A DNA stretch of 64,000 nt, taken from positions 248,001 to 312,000 of the forward strand of contig NZ_WMIC01000007.1 in assembly GCF_009711135.1 (NCBI RefSeq). The letters are read 5' to 3'. A program made the position numbers and the translations under genes. Positions 1 to 6,985 of this stretch are shown piece by piece. Position 1 is the stretch's first letter; each line of letters begins with the position of its first letter. The DNA comes from Flavobacterium sp. LC2016-01. GTDB lineage: Bacteria > Bacteroidota > Bacteroidia > Flavobacteriales > Flavobacteriaceae. A model generated the notes under the pieces. It was given only the letters and a program-made list of their open reading frames with translations. It ran no database searches and was not told the origin of the DNA.

Positions 1-308
1 TTGAAAGAATCTGGGCTTTAGGAAAAAATGTGATTTTTGATATTGATGTTGCCGGAGGACTGCGTATTAAACATAAATTTCCGGAGCAGACTTTAGCTGT
101 TTTCGTAAAACCGCCAAGCGTTGACGAATTAAAACGCCGCTTAAAACAACGTTCTACTGAAAGTGACGACAAAATCAACATGAGAATTGCAAAAGCTTCG
201 GTAGAATTAGCTACTGCACCTCAATTTGATACTATTATCAAAAATTACGATTTAGATACTGCAAAGGAAGAAGCTTATCAATTGGTTAAAGAGTTTGTTA
301 ATAAGTAA
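1..308 (+). CDS. gmk: Guanylate kinase, C-terminal part (5' end outside window)
   Basis: Guanylate kinase phosphorylates GMP to GDP with ATP in the cytoplasm. Only the last 101 codons are present; the first complete codon begins at base 3, so the gene runs in from the left. The stretch ERIWALGKNVIFDIDVAGG followed by a KRRLKQRSTES region matches the second half of Gmk, including the lid and the C-terminal helices. A GTG at base 30 is an internal Val codon, not a start. The stop codon overlaps the first base of a 14-bp tandem repeat. The next gene of the same direction and metabolic type is nadD at 738, so gmk-nadD was probably the ancestral pair. Confidence 0.93.
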   Translation, partial: ERIWALGKNVIFDIDVAGGLRIKHKFPEQTLAVFVKPPSVDELKRRLKQRSTESDDKINMRIAKASVELATAPQFDTIIKNYDLDTAKEEAYQLVKEFVNK

Positions 309-332
309 TTAGTGAAGTGTAATTAGTAAAGA
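305..332 (+). repeat. Left flanking repeat of the four-helix-bundle gene
   Basis: Two near-identical 14-bp units (GTAATTAGTGAAGT, then GTAATTAGTAAAGA) begin at the gmk stop codon. The segment 313-330 is repeated in inverted orientation at 712-734, after the gene. Confidence 0.7.
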
Positions 333-339
333 GCATAAA

Positions 340-705
340 ATGAGTGAAATAAAATCTTATAAAGATTTATTAATTTGGCAGAAAGGAATTAAAATTGTCT
401 CTCTCACTTATCAATTAGTAAAATCATTTCCCAAAGAAGAATTATTTGCTTTAACTAGTCAATTAAAAAGAGCTTCAATATCGATTCCATCTAATATAGC
501 AGAAGGTTACGGCAGAAATACGGGTAAATCTTTTAGTCATTTTTTAAATATTTCTCGAGGCTCATTATTCGAAATTGAAACTCAATTACTTATTGCAAAT
601 GATCTCGGTTTTATAACTAGTCAAACTCTTTACAAAGAAATTTTAAATCAAATTGAAGAAGAATCAAAAATGATTAATGCTTTTTCTAAGACATTAAAAG
701 ACTAA
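340..705 (+). CDS. Four-helix-bundle protein (S23/IVP family)
   Basis: A 121-residue protein of the family first seen in intervening sequences of 23S rRNA genes (S23/IVP, TIGR02436 type). Diagnostic features are the start YKDLLIWQKGIKIV, the central SIPSNIAEGYGR motif (about residues 48-62) and four amphipathic helices with no enzymatic motif. The family forms homopentameric helical bundles related to the Avd accessory protein of diversity-generating retroelements; its function is unknown. Here it lies between gmk and nadD, far from any rRNA, and short inverted repeats (305-332 and 712-734) flank it almost exactly from the stop of gmk to the start of nadD. That suggests insertion as a cassette. 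No reverse transcriptase or variable repeat lies nearby. Confidence 0.85.
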   Translation: MSEIKSYKDLLIWQKGIKIVSLTYQLVKSFPKEELFALTSQLKRASISIPSNIAEGYGRNTGKSFSHFLNISRGSLFEIETQLLIANDLGFITSQTLYKEILNQIEEESKMINAFSKTLKD

Positions 706-711
706 TCACTT

Positions 712-734
712 TTTACTAATTACTAGTTACTTCA
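712..734 (-). repeat. Right flanking repeat, inverted copy
   Basis: Read on the minus strand this segment gives TGAAGT, five extra bases, then GTAATTAGTAAA. It matches 313-330 apart from the five-base insertion and ends three bases before the nadD start codon. Confidence 0.65.
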
Positions 735-737
735 ACT

Positions 738-1319
738 ATGAAAATAGGCCTTTATTTCGGAACATATAATCCTATTCACGTTGGACATTTGATCATTGCC
801 AATCACATGGCTGAGTTTGCCGATTTAGATCAGGTTTGGATGGTCGTTACACCTCACAATCCGTTAAAAAAGAAGGCTACTCTGCTCGATGATCATCAAA
901 GGCTGCAGATGGTTTTTCTGGCCACAGAAGATTATCCGAAAATTAAACCTTCAGATATTGAATTCAAGCTACCACAACCCAATTATACGGTAAATACTTT
1001 AGTTCATTTACAGGAGAAATATCCCAATCATGATTTCTCTTTGATTATGGGGGAAGACAATCTGAAAACGCTTCATAAATGGAAAAACTACGAAGTAATT
1101 CTAGACCATTACGATATCTATGTTTATCCGCGCATTTCTGAAGAAGAAGAAAATACCGAATTAAAATCGCATCCAAAAGTTCATGTTATCGATGCTCCAA
1201 TTGTTGAGATTTCATCGACTTTTATAAGAAACAGCATTAAAGAAGGTAAAAATATTCAGCCTTTATTGCCTCCAAAAGTTTGGAATTACATTGATCACAA
1301 TAATTTTTATAAGAAATAA
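738..1319 (+). CDS. nadD: Nicotinate-nucleotide adenylyltransferase
   Basis: NadD joins nicotinate mononucleotide and ATP to make deamido-NAD, the penultimate step of de novo and Preiss-Handler NAD synthesis. The 193-residue protein has the nucleotidyltransferase signature GLYFGTYNPIHVGH at residues 4-17, with the (H/T)xGH dinucleotide-binding pair, and ISSTFIR near residue 160 (the SxTxxR motif). Length is normal for the family. It converges on a minus-strand operon that also concerns NAD metabolism and shares a bidirectional terminator with it. NadM-like or PpaT (CoaD) alternatives are unlikely given the length and motif spacing. Confidence 0.95.
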   Translation: MKIGLYFGTYNPIHVGHLIIANHMAEFADLDQVWMVVTPHNPLKKKATLLDDHQRLQMVFLATEDYPKIKPSDIEFKLPQPNYTVNTLVHLQEKYPNHDFSLIMGEDNLKTLHKWKNYEVILDHYDIYVYPRISEEEENTELKSHPKVHVIDAPIVEISSTFIRNSIKEGKNIQPLLPPKVWNYIDHNNFYKK

Positions 1320-1350
1320 AAAAAGCCTGAATTTAAAATTCAGGCTTTTT
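1320..1350. terminator. Bidirectional terminator between nadD and the NAD salvage operon
   Basis: A perfect hairpin with AAAAGCCTGAATTT on the left and its complement on the right, one-base loop, and A/T tracts on both sides. It can end transcripts from nadD (plus) and from the minus-strand operon. Confidence 0.9.
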
Positions 1351-1353
1351 GTT

Positions 1354-2823
1354 TTATGCTTCAACGTTTATCTCACTTTTCACTCTTGTTCTAATTTCAC
1401 TTAGCGATTGATCTACTAAAAGTTTTCCATCTCTGAAAACTTCTTTCAATTCACCTTGTTTTTCTTCTTCCCAAGAAACATTATCTGTCAAATGATACTT
1501 CCCATCGATTAAATCAATTTTCATCAATCCTTTAGCCGATTTTTTAGTTCCGTCATCTGTAATTGGATCTTTGAAGATTGCTCTTCCTTCTCCGTTTACT
1601 TCACCGTAAGTTGCCTTCATCGCAAATCCAAAAGTATCTCTGGTATTATATTGATACGTAAAAGAACCAATTCCAAGAACTATATTAGTAGACGCAAATC
1701 CTTTTTCTTTTAATCTTTCGCAAATTAGAGTGGCTCTAGCTACGGTAATACTGTCTCCGTAAATAGCACCGATCTGCGGCACTAATTCTTTGAAACCTTT
1801 AGCATTTGTTGTACCGCCAAAAACATCCCAAAGCAATTCAATAACTCCTTTTCTTTCCTGTTCTGTTTTTCCGTTTGGGTTTCCACAAATAATATCAACC
1901 GGATTACCGCTGTCAGGACGAATTACAACTTTACCTTCTCTTGAAACGATATCTTCTCTCAATCGCGGTAAATAATCCGTTAAAACTTTCCATAAATCCC
2001 AAGTATCCGAAACAATAGAAACAATTCCTTTTGGATATACCTCTGTAATTAATCTTTTGAACGTTTCATATTCACCTTCTGTAGTTCCCATACACATAAC
2101 AGAATGTTCTGTTGCTGCTACTGAACCTGCTACAAGTTCCTCGTCCGAATTGGTGTTATAATATTCTTCTAAGAAATCAATCGCCGGAATCGTATCAGAA
2201 CCTGTGAAACTTAATAAATGACCTGATGCAGAAGTCAGCGCCGCTTCGATTCCGCCCATTCCTCGCATAGAGAAATCGTGTGCCTGCCAATCTACAAATT
2301 CTGGGACAGAAGAAGTTTGATCTGCATATTTATCTAATACTTTTCTATATTCTCTTGCGATTGTTGCTGAATTACAAGGAAGCCAGATTACAGCCGAAAG
2401 TAAAGTTTCAAAATAATTTGTCAGCCAGAAAAACTCCGGAATTGTATTATACATCGTAAACATTGGCACTCGCAATAGAACGCTTGCTCCTTCTGGCAAA
2501 GCTTTAAAAACCATCGGAATATATCCTAAATCGTGTAAATCTTCGATATGTTTTGTCCCGACTTGATTTTCGCCTAAATAATTATTAATTCTTCGAGCGT
2601 ATTTTTTAACGACTTCTTCTTTTGGCTGTTTGAAGAAATATTGTTCAAAATCGTGGATAATATATTTTTTGATAAAATACTGCAATCCAAAAAAGACAAC
2701 CTCATCAAGGCCTTCAATTCTTGATTTACGAGGAGTCCAATTAGAATAAACTAATGTGGTTCCGTCTGGATATTGCCTTCTGTGGTCAACTTTGTAGCCG
2801 TCAGTTAATAATAGTGGGTTCAT
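1354..2823 (-). CDS. nadV: Nicotinamide phosphoribosyltransferase (NAMPT/NadV-like)
   Basis: Predicted to condense nicotinamide with PRPP to give NMN. The 489 residues match the length of bacterial NadV and human NAMPT. Visible motifs are the N-terminal LLTDGYKVDHRRQYP, an AATEHSVMCMG segment around the catalytic His, IVSDTWDLWKV, and the phosphate-binding RPDSGNP near residue 305. It is the last gene of the operon; its ATG overlaps the stop of the macro/ARH gene (bases 2820-2823), so the two are probably translationally coupled. A relative of this fold (Namat) has been described in phages as using ADP-ribose pyrophosphate rather than PRPP to make NAD+ directly; the sequence alone does not separate the two, and the PRPP-synthetase-like partner upstream fits either reading. 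Confidence 0.88.
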   Translation of the reverse strand: MNPLLLTDGYKVDHRRQYPDGTTLVYSNWTPRKSRIEGLDEVVFFGLQYFIKKYIIHDFEQYFFKQPKEEVVKKYARRINNYLGENQVGTKHIEDLHDLGYIPMVFKALPEGASVLLRVPMFTMYNTIPEFFWLTNYFETLLSAVIWLPCNSATIAREYRKVLDKYADQTSSVPEFVDWQAHDFSMRGMGGIEAALTSASGHLLSFTGSDTIPAIDFLEEYYNTNSDEELVAGSVAATEHSVMCMGTTEGEYETFKRLITEVYPKGIVSIVSDTWDLWKVLTDYLPRLREDIVSREGKVVIRPDSGNPVDIICGNPNGKTEQERKGVIELLWDVFGGTTNAKGFKELVPQIGAIYGDSITVARATLICERLKEKGFASTNIVLGIGSFTYQYNTRDTFGFAMKATYGEVNGEGRAIFKDPITDDGTKKSAKGLMKIDLIDGKYHLTDNVSWEEEKQGELKEVFRDGKLLVDQSLSEIRTRVKSEINVEA

Positions 2824-4283
2824 ATATTTTTAAATTTATATTTTTGTGATAATCGTTCTGTTAAATCTTTTATATCATTGGATCTTACTAATTGTTCAAT
2901 CCATTTTTGCGGGATATTATCTATTCCATAATAAATTCCTGCCAATCCACCTGCAATGGCGCCCGTAGTATCAGTATCTTCACCTAAATTAACTGCTTTT
3001 AAAACAGTACCTTCATAGCTATTCAAATTTAAAAAACACCATAAACTGGCTTCTAAACTATGAAGCACATATCCTGATGAATAAATATTTTCTTCAAGAT
3101 ATTCTGAAATATCATTCTTTAAAATCCTATCAAATAACTGAATTTCGACAGGGTTAAATTTCTTGTCCTTTAAAAATTCAGATACAACATCTTGCATTCT
3201 CGTGTAAGCTTCTATTTTATCATTCCCTTTTAAAATTTCCAAACAATACACAACATAGATAAAACATGAAAATACAGAACGAAAATGAGCATGAGTTATA
3301 GATGAAACTGCTTTTACTTTTTTATAAATAACTTCTATATCATTTTCATTTCTAAGATAAAAGACCAAAGGTAAAATACGCATTAAAGACCCATTTCCAT
3401 TATCGCCTTCAGAAAAACCACCACATAAATCAGGCTGATGTCCTTTTGCAATATTTTGAATTGCATGTCTTGTGGCTATCCCAATATCAAAAACTTTTCC
3501 ATGTGGTGTCCATAATTCTTCACTATACCATCTGACAAAGTTTTTAGCAATATCGCTTAAATCAAAACCTTTGCATAAACTTTCCGCTAAGCAAAAAGAA
3601 AGGGAACTGTCATCACTCCAAGTCCCTAGCGGCTGATGATGTGTACCAAACCCAAACATATCAGAAACAGGATTTTCTTTTAGATATTTTCTTGATTGAA
3701 ATTCAACTGGAACTCCTAAAGCATCGCCAATCGCTAAACCAAATAAACCTGATTCTATATTATACTCAAAATCGCTTTCTATTATATCCTTATAAATTTT
3801 GAAATTCTCATCATCAAAACAGACAAAAATGATTTTTTCGAATTGATTTTTCTGTTCAAAATTATGGATAATCTTAAGAGCAATTTCTGCTGCCAAATCT
3901 TTTGGAAACTTATATATACCAGTACTTATATTAGGAAAAGCAATTGTTTTTATATTGTTTTCGACTGCCAATTCTAAAACACTCAAATAACAGTTTTCCA
4001 ACAATTCTGTTTCAAGACTTTTCCCTCCATTCCAAAACGGACCAACAGTATGAATTACATATTTTGAAGGTAAATTACCAGCGGTTGTAATTACGGCATC
4101 TCCAACTTTGCATCCGCCTTGCTTATTGCGAATCTGGATACATTCCTCTAAAATTGCTTTTCCTCCTTTTCTGTGAATTGCTCCGTCAACTCCGCCTCCA
4201 CCCAACAAAGAAGTATTGGCTGCATTTACAATGGCATCAACGGAAATCTCTGTTATATCTGCTTTTAGAAGCTCTATTTTCAT
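2820..4283 (-). CDS. Macro domain fused to ADP-ribosylglycohydrolase
   Basis: A 487-residue fusion of two ADP-ribose hydrolases. Residues about 1-165 are a MacroD-type macro domain: AIVNAANTSLLGGGGVDGAI gives the Asn and the glycine loop that bind ADP-ribose, and NISTGIYKFP closes the site; such domains release ADP-ribose from acidic residues or nucleobases and deacetylate O-acetyl-ADP-ribose. Residues about 180-487 are an ARH/DraG-type hydrolase: GTWSDDSSLSF and GEDTDTTGAIAGGLAG carry the Asp/Thr ligands of the two Mg ions. The longest frame opens with TTG at 4292; the ATG at 4283 is preferred and leaves 9 bases after the NADAR stop. The 3' end overlaps the nadV start. Both catalytic cores look intact. 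Substrates are unknown. Confidence 0.9.
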   Translation of the reverse strand: MKIELLKADITEISVDAIVNAANTSLLGGGGVDGAIHRKGGKAILEECIQIRNKQGGCKVGDAVITTAGNLPSKYVIHTVGPFWNGGKSLETELLENCYLSVLELAVENNIKTIAFPNISTGIYKFPKDLAAEIALKIIHNFEQKNQFEKIIFVCFDDENFKIYKDIIESDFEYNIESGLFGLAIGDALGVPVEFQSRKYLKENPVSDMFGFGTHHQPLGTWSDDSSLSFCLAESLCKGFDLSDIAKNFVRWYSEELWTPHGKVFDIGIATRHAIQNIAKGHQPDLCGGFSEGDNGNGSLMRILPLVFYLRNENDIEVIYKKVKAVSSITHAHFRSVFSCFIYVVYCLEILKGNDKIEAYTRMQDVVSEFLKDKKFNPVEIQLFDRILKNDISEYLEENIYSSGYVLHSLEASLWCFLNLNSYEGTVLKAVNLGEDTDTTGAIAGGLAGIYYGIDNIPQKWIEQLVRSNDIKDLTERLSQKYKFKNI

Positions 4284-4292
4284 AATCTTCAA

Positions 4293-4820
4293 TTATCTCA
4301 ATTCATCCCTAACTTCCACCAAAGCAAAACCTAAAAGATTCAAACCTTTCCATTTTTCAGGATTTAAAACATCTTTATGATCACTTGCCATTCCAATTCC
4401 CCAAATAGGATCGACCGGACTTGCTTCAACTAAAATTCTCTCTTTTGTATTTAATAAAAACGTTTTTAAATCAGGATTTTGGCTGAACTTATGATAATTT
4501 CCTTGCTTTACGATTTCGTATCTATTTTCTAGCCAAAGTTTATCATCATAGTTTTTAACTTCTCGACCTAGCTTTTTGGCTTCAGCAGGAGAATCTGCTA
4601 AAAGGATTTTTTCTAAGATTTCTTTATCCTGAAACAATGCTGCTTTCTTTGCCATCATCCAATGTTCAGTAGTTTTATAGGTCCCATTTTCAACCTCAAA
4701 AGAACTTAGCCACCATTGACTAAAACAAGTTTTGGTAATTATTCCGTCTTTACTTGGCTGATGTCCCCAGAAAAATAAAAATTTACTTTCTGGCGCTATA
4801 TTATCTATACTGTATTTCAT
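4293..4820 (-). CDS. NADAR family protein (YbiA-like)
   Basis: A 175-residue single-domain NADAR (NAD and ADP-ribose associated, DUF1768) protein. Typical features are FFWGHQPSK, FSQWWLSSFEV, the TTEHWMMAKKAALF segment with the conserved EHWM core, and the C-terminal DPIWGIGMA. Family members act as N-glycosidases on riboflavin-pathway intermediates (YbiA), and some remove ADP-ribose from guanine bases. Position favours an ADP-ribose role here: its ATG overlaps the stop of the PRPP-synthetase-like gene (4817-4820) and it is followed within 9 bases by the macro/ARH fusion. Which substrate it uses cannot be told from sequence. Confidence 0.9.
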   Translation of the reverse strand: MKYSIDNIAPESKFLFFWGHQPSKDGIITKTCFSQWWLSSFEVENGTYKTTEHWMMAKKAALFQDKEILEKILLADSPAEAKKLGREVKNYDDKLWLENRYEIVKQGNYHKFSQNPDLKTFLLNTKERILVEASPVDPIWGIGMASDHKDVLNPEKWKGLNLLGFALVEVRDELR

Positions 4821-5650
4821 ATCAATTCGTTTAAGTTTATTTGAACTACTTGTTTGTCTTCAAAATCTTTAAAAGAATTCGTAGTAAATATTTTGTCAAA
4901 ACAATCTAAAACTTCAAAACCTTTATTAAAAATTCCGTGACTTACGGCTAAGTATAATTTCCCAGCATTTTTCTTTTTCAATTCTTCGGCTAAACCAACA
5001 AAAGTGCCGCCTCCGTCACAAATATCATCTACAATCAAACAATCAATGCCTTGTAAATCATCTTCATAAACTTTAAAACCAGATAATTTTCCGGTTTTCA
5101 CATCTCGGCTTTTACTACATTCTACAACATCAATTCCGCCTAAAAATTCAGAAACTTTGTAGATTTTTTTTAAAGCGCCACCATCTGGAGAAATTAATTT
5201 TACATTTTCACCAATGGCTTTTAAAATTTTCTCAATAAAAGTATGATTCGGAATTACTGTACAGTTATTTACTAAAGCCGGAGTAACTTCAGAATGTGCA
5301 TCAAAAACAAAAACTTTATTGAACTGCATTGCATTGACAATATCAGCATACACTTTTACAGATAATGGTTCACCAGGAATCATAACACGATCTTGTCTTG
5401 CAGCAGGAAAATATGGAATAAAAAGATCTATAATTTTAACGTCCATCCTGCGCAAAGCATCAACTGTTATGCACAACAAACCTAAATCGTTAAAAGAGTT
5501 TAATCTATGTGTGATTGTTACTTTTTGATTATGATCAAAAGCGGGATTGATTTTGATGTGCGGTTCTCCTCCAGAAAATGTAAAATTCTGAAATTTGATT
5601 TCTTCCTCATTATGAAAAGGAGTAAATTTTGGGTCAAGATTAAGTATCAT
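4817..5650 (-). CDS. Ribose-phosphate pyrophosphokinase-like protein
   Basis: A 277-residue member of the PRPP synthetase fold, clearly shorter than housekeeping Prs (about 310). Recognisable are FSGGEPHIKI (in place of FPDGE), AARQDRVMIPGEPLSVK (ATP loop and catalytic Arg), FDAHS, ISPDGGALKK and the PRPP loop LIVDDICDGGGT, where the usual VDDxxDTGGT has Gly for Thr. Canonical Prs makes PRPP from ribose 5-phosphate, which nadV would consume. Divergence from the canonical motifs leaves open an Adps-like activity that pyrophosphorylates ADP-ribose, as described for a phage NAD reconstitution pathway. First gene of the operon, 70 bases after the palindrome-flanked promoter and overlapping NADAR by four bases. 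Confidence 0.85.
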   Translation of the reverse strand: MILNLDPKFTPFHNEEEIKFQNFTFSGGEPHIKINPAFDHNQKVTITHRLNSFNDLGLLCITVDALRRMDVKIIDLFIPYFPAARQDRVMIPGEPLSVKVYADIVNAMQFNKVFVFDAHSEVTPALVNNCTVIPNHTFIEKILKAIGENVKLISPDGGALKKIYKVSEFLGGIDVVECSKSRDVKTGKLSGFKVYEDDLQGIDCLIVDDICDGGGTFVGLAEELKKKNAGKLYLAVSHGIFNKGFEVLDCFDKIFTTNSFKDFEDKQVVQINLNELI

Positions 5651-5660
5651 AGTTTTTTAG

Positions 5661-5681
5661 TTTGCGTTAATTATACGCAAA
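5661..5681. promoter_or_regulatory. Putative NrtR operator 1
   Basis: Perfect inverted repeat TTTGCGT-N7-ACGCAAA. Its right half-site overlaps the -7 element of the operon promoter, so bound protein would block RNA polymerase. Size (21 bp) fits known NrtR operators; the regulator assignment is inferred from the adjacent nrtR-like gene. Confidence 0.75.
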
Positions 5682-5707
5682 TGTATAATTTAATTTTTAA
5701 CAAACAA
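5678..5707 (-). promoter_or_regulatory. Promoter of the PRPP-synthetase/NADAR/macro-ARH/nadV operon
   Basis: On the minus strand TTG (5705-5707), 19 bases, then TACATTTG (5678-5685). This is an exact match to the Flavobacterium TTG-N19-TAnnTTTG promoter. It sits between the two palindromes. Confidence 0.75.
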
Positions 5708-5712
5708 TTTAT

Positions 5713-5733
5713 TTTGTGTAAAAATTACGCAAA
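5713..5733. promoter_or_regulatory. Putative NrtR operator 2
   Basis: TTTGTGT-N7-ACGCAAA, the same 7-7-7 layout as operator 1 with one mismatch between arms. It lies six bases upstream of the -33 element, and one half-site encodes the last two codons and stop of the nrtR-like gene. Centres of the two operators are 52 bp apart, about five helical turns, so both face the same side of the DNA. Confidence 0.7.
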
Positions 5734-6417
5734 CTTTATTTCGAAATGAAAACCTTTTTGAATTAATTCATTGTATTTCAATTTATTAAACCTAAAAAGT
5801 TTTGCAGGACGACCCGTTTTAACTGGTGAAAAATTATCAGTTTGTTCTAAAATATCAAAGCTGAGAATTTTTTTTCTAAAATTTCGTCTGTCAATTTCTT
5901 TTTCTAAAATAGTACAGTAAAGGTTTTCAAGATCAGAAAATAAAAATTCCTCCGGAAGTAAATCGAAGCCAATTGGTTCATAAATAAGTTTAGATTTTAA
6001 ACGCATTATTGCTTTTTCAAGTATTAAATTATGATCAAATGCCAAAGAAGGTATTTCATCAATTTTCACCCATTGTACTTTTTCTGCATCTGTACTTGCT
6101 TTAATATCTAAATTTGAAGCATCTACTAAAGCATAATAAGCAACCGAAATAACGCGATTTCTCGAATCTCTAAAAATATCGTCTCCAAAAGTGTAAAGCT
6201 GTTCCATAAAATTCAATTGAACATTTGTTTCTTCGTGCAACTCTCGAATAACTGCATCACTTAAAGATTCGGAATCCTTTACCAAACCACCTGGCAAAGC
6301 CCAATATTTTTCACTCGTTCCAAACTGCTGTTCAATCAGCAAAACATACAAATTGTTGTTTTTATATCCAAAAACAATCGCATCAACCGCAATTCTAATA
6401 TTTTGCAATTTTTCCAT
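5725..6417 (-). CDS. nrtR: NrtR-type Nudix transcriptional regulator
   Basis: A 230-residue two-domain regulator of NAD metabolism. Residues about 1-140 form an ADP-ribose-type Nudix domain with a nearly complete Nudix box (GLVKDSESLSDAVIRELHEE, all catalytic Glu present, the final Gly replaced by Asn). The C-terminal part (PIGFDLLPEEF to KKILSF and on) is the winged-helix DNA-binding domain of the NrtR family. In studied bacteria ADP-ribose releases NrtR from DNA. The longest frame starts at a TTG (6423); the ATG at 6417 lies 13 bases after a predicted start of transcription and is preferred. It is immediately upstream of, and codirectional with, the NAD/ADP-ribose operon whose operators begin at its stop codon. 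Confidence 0.87.
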   Translation of the reverse strand: MEKLQNIRIAVDAIVFGYKNNNLYVLLIEQQFGTSEKYWALPGGLVKDSESLSDAVIRELHEETNVQLNFMEQLYTFGDDIFRDSRNRVISVAYYALVDASNLDIKASTDAEKVQWVKIDEIPSLAFDHNLILEKAIMRLKSKLIYEPIGFDLLPEEFLFSDLENLYCTILEKEIDRRNFRKKILSFDILEQTDNFSPVKTGRPAKLFRFNKLKYNELIQKGFHFEIKFA

Positions 6418-6436
6418 AATCAAAAATCATATCGAA

Positions 6437-6444
6437 CAAATATA
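6437..6444 (-). promoter_or_regulatory. -7 element of the nrtR promoter
   Basis: TATATTTG on the minus strand, 20 bases before the ATG at 6417. No TTG at the usual -33 distance is seen. No copy of the 21-bp palindrome is present here, so autoregulation is not evident. Confidence 0.55.
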
Positions 6445-6450
6445 ACGAAT

Positions 6451-6503
6451 GAGAGTCAATTTTATAATTTAAAACAAAAGCTTAAATCATAAAATTGACT
6501 CTC
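6451..6503 (-). terminator. Hairpin after the PKD lipoprotein gene
   Basis: Perfect 15-bp inverted repeat (GAGAGTCAATTTTAT and its complement) with a 23-base loop, just after the stop of the 6526-6897 gene and before nrtR. No long T-run follows, so termination is inferred from position. Confidence 0.6.
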
Positions 6504-6525
6504 AAAATCTACCAATCTTTATTTC

Positions 6526-6897
6526 TTAATTCACCGTAACACTTTTCTTTGGGCTAACGGCACAGCTTCCTCCACTTTTTGAAATTGCCACATCAGCTTT
6601 AACTTCAAAAGTTCCGGCAGCTGTATAAGTATGCGATACAGCTCCATTTGCACTCGTTATGGTTTGAACTGGAGTTCCATCTCCAAAATTCCATTTTACG
6701 TTGCTTACAGAATTGCTTCCGCTATATTGTATAGAATAATTAATAATTTTTGAGTTGCCAGCATCTGCTGAATGTTTTAGTTCTGTTAGAATTGACTCTC
6801 CAAAACAATCTACAATTGCTTCATCATCATGTTTACTGCAAGAATTATTTGCAAAAAATACCAAAGCCAACATTAAAATTGATAGTATCTTTTTCAT
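6526..6897 (-). CDS. PKD-domain lipoprotein
   Basis: A 123-residue predicted lipoprotein. The first 18 residues are a signal peptide leading to SCSKHDDE; Cys near residue 20 would be lipidated, and the acidic residues after it resemble surface-exported Bacteroidota lipoproteins. The rest is one PKD-like beta-sandwich (WNFGDGTPVQ, AVSHTYTAAGTFEVKADV). No catalytic motif is visible. The reading frame extends 23 codons further upstream, but the Met at 6897 starts the signal peptide and a TATATTTG promoter element (6927-6934) lies within that extension. Function unknown, perhaps carbohydrate or protein contact at the cell surface. Confidence 0.8.
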   Translation of the reverse strand: MKKILSILMLALVFFANNSCSKHDDEAIVDCFGESILTELKHSADAGNSKIINYSIQYSGSNSVSNVKWNFGDGTPVQTITSANGAVSHTYTAAGTFEVKADVAISKSGGSCAVSPKKSVTVN

Positions 6898-6985
6898 AGT
6901 AAATGGTTTTAGGAATATTAATCTTTCAAATATAAATCTTTTCCAGTAAAAATAAAACCTAAACAACTGTATTTCAATAATAAAA

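Noticed and set aside
340..705. Part of an rRNA intervening sequence or a diversity-generating retroelement
   Set aside because: No rRNA gene, reverse transcriptase or template/variable repeat pair lies in the window.
1354..6417. Prophage origin of the NAD operon
   Set aside because: The gene set resembles phage NAD cassettes, but no integrase, structural gene or attachment site is nearby, and codon use and promoter style look like the neighbours.
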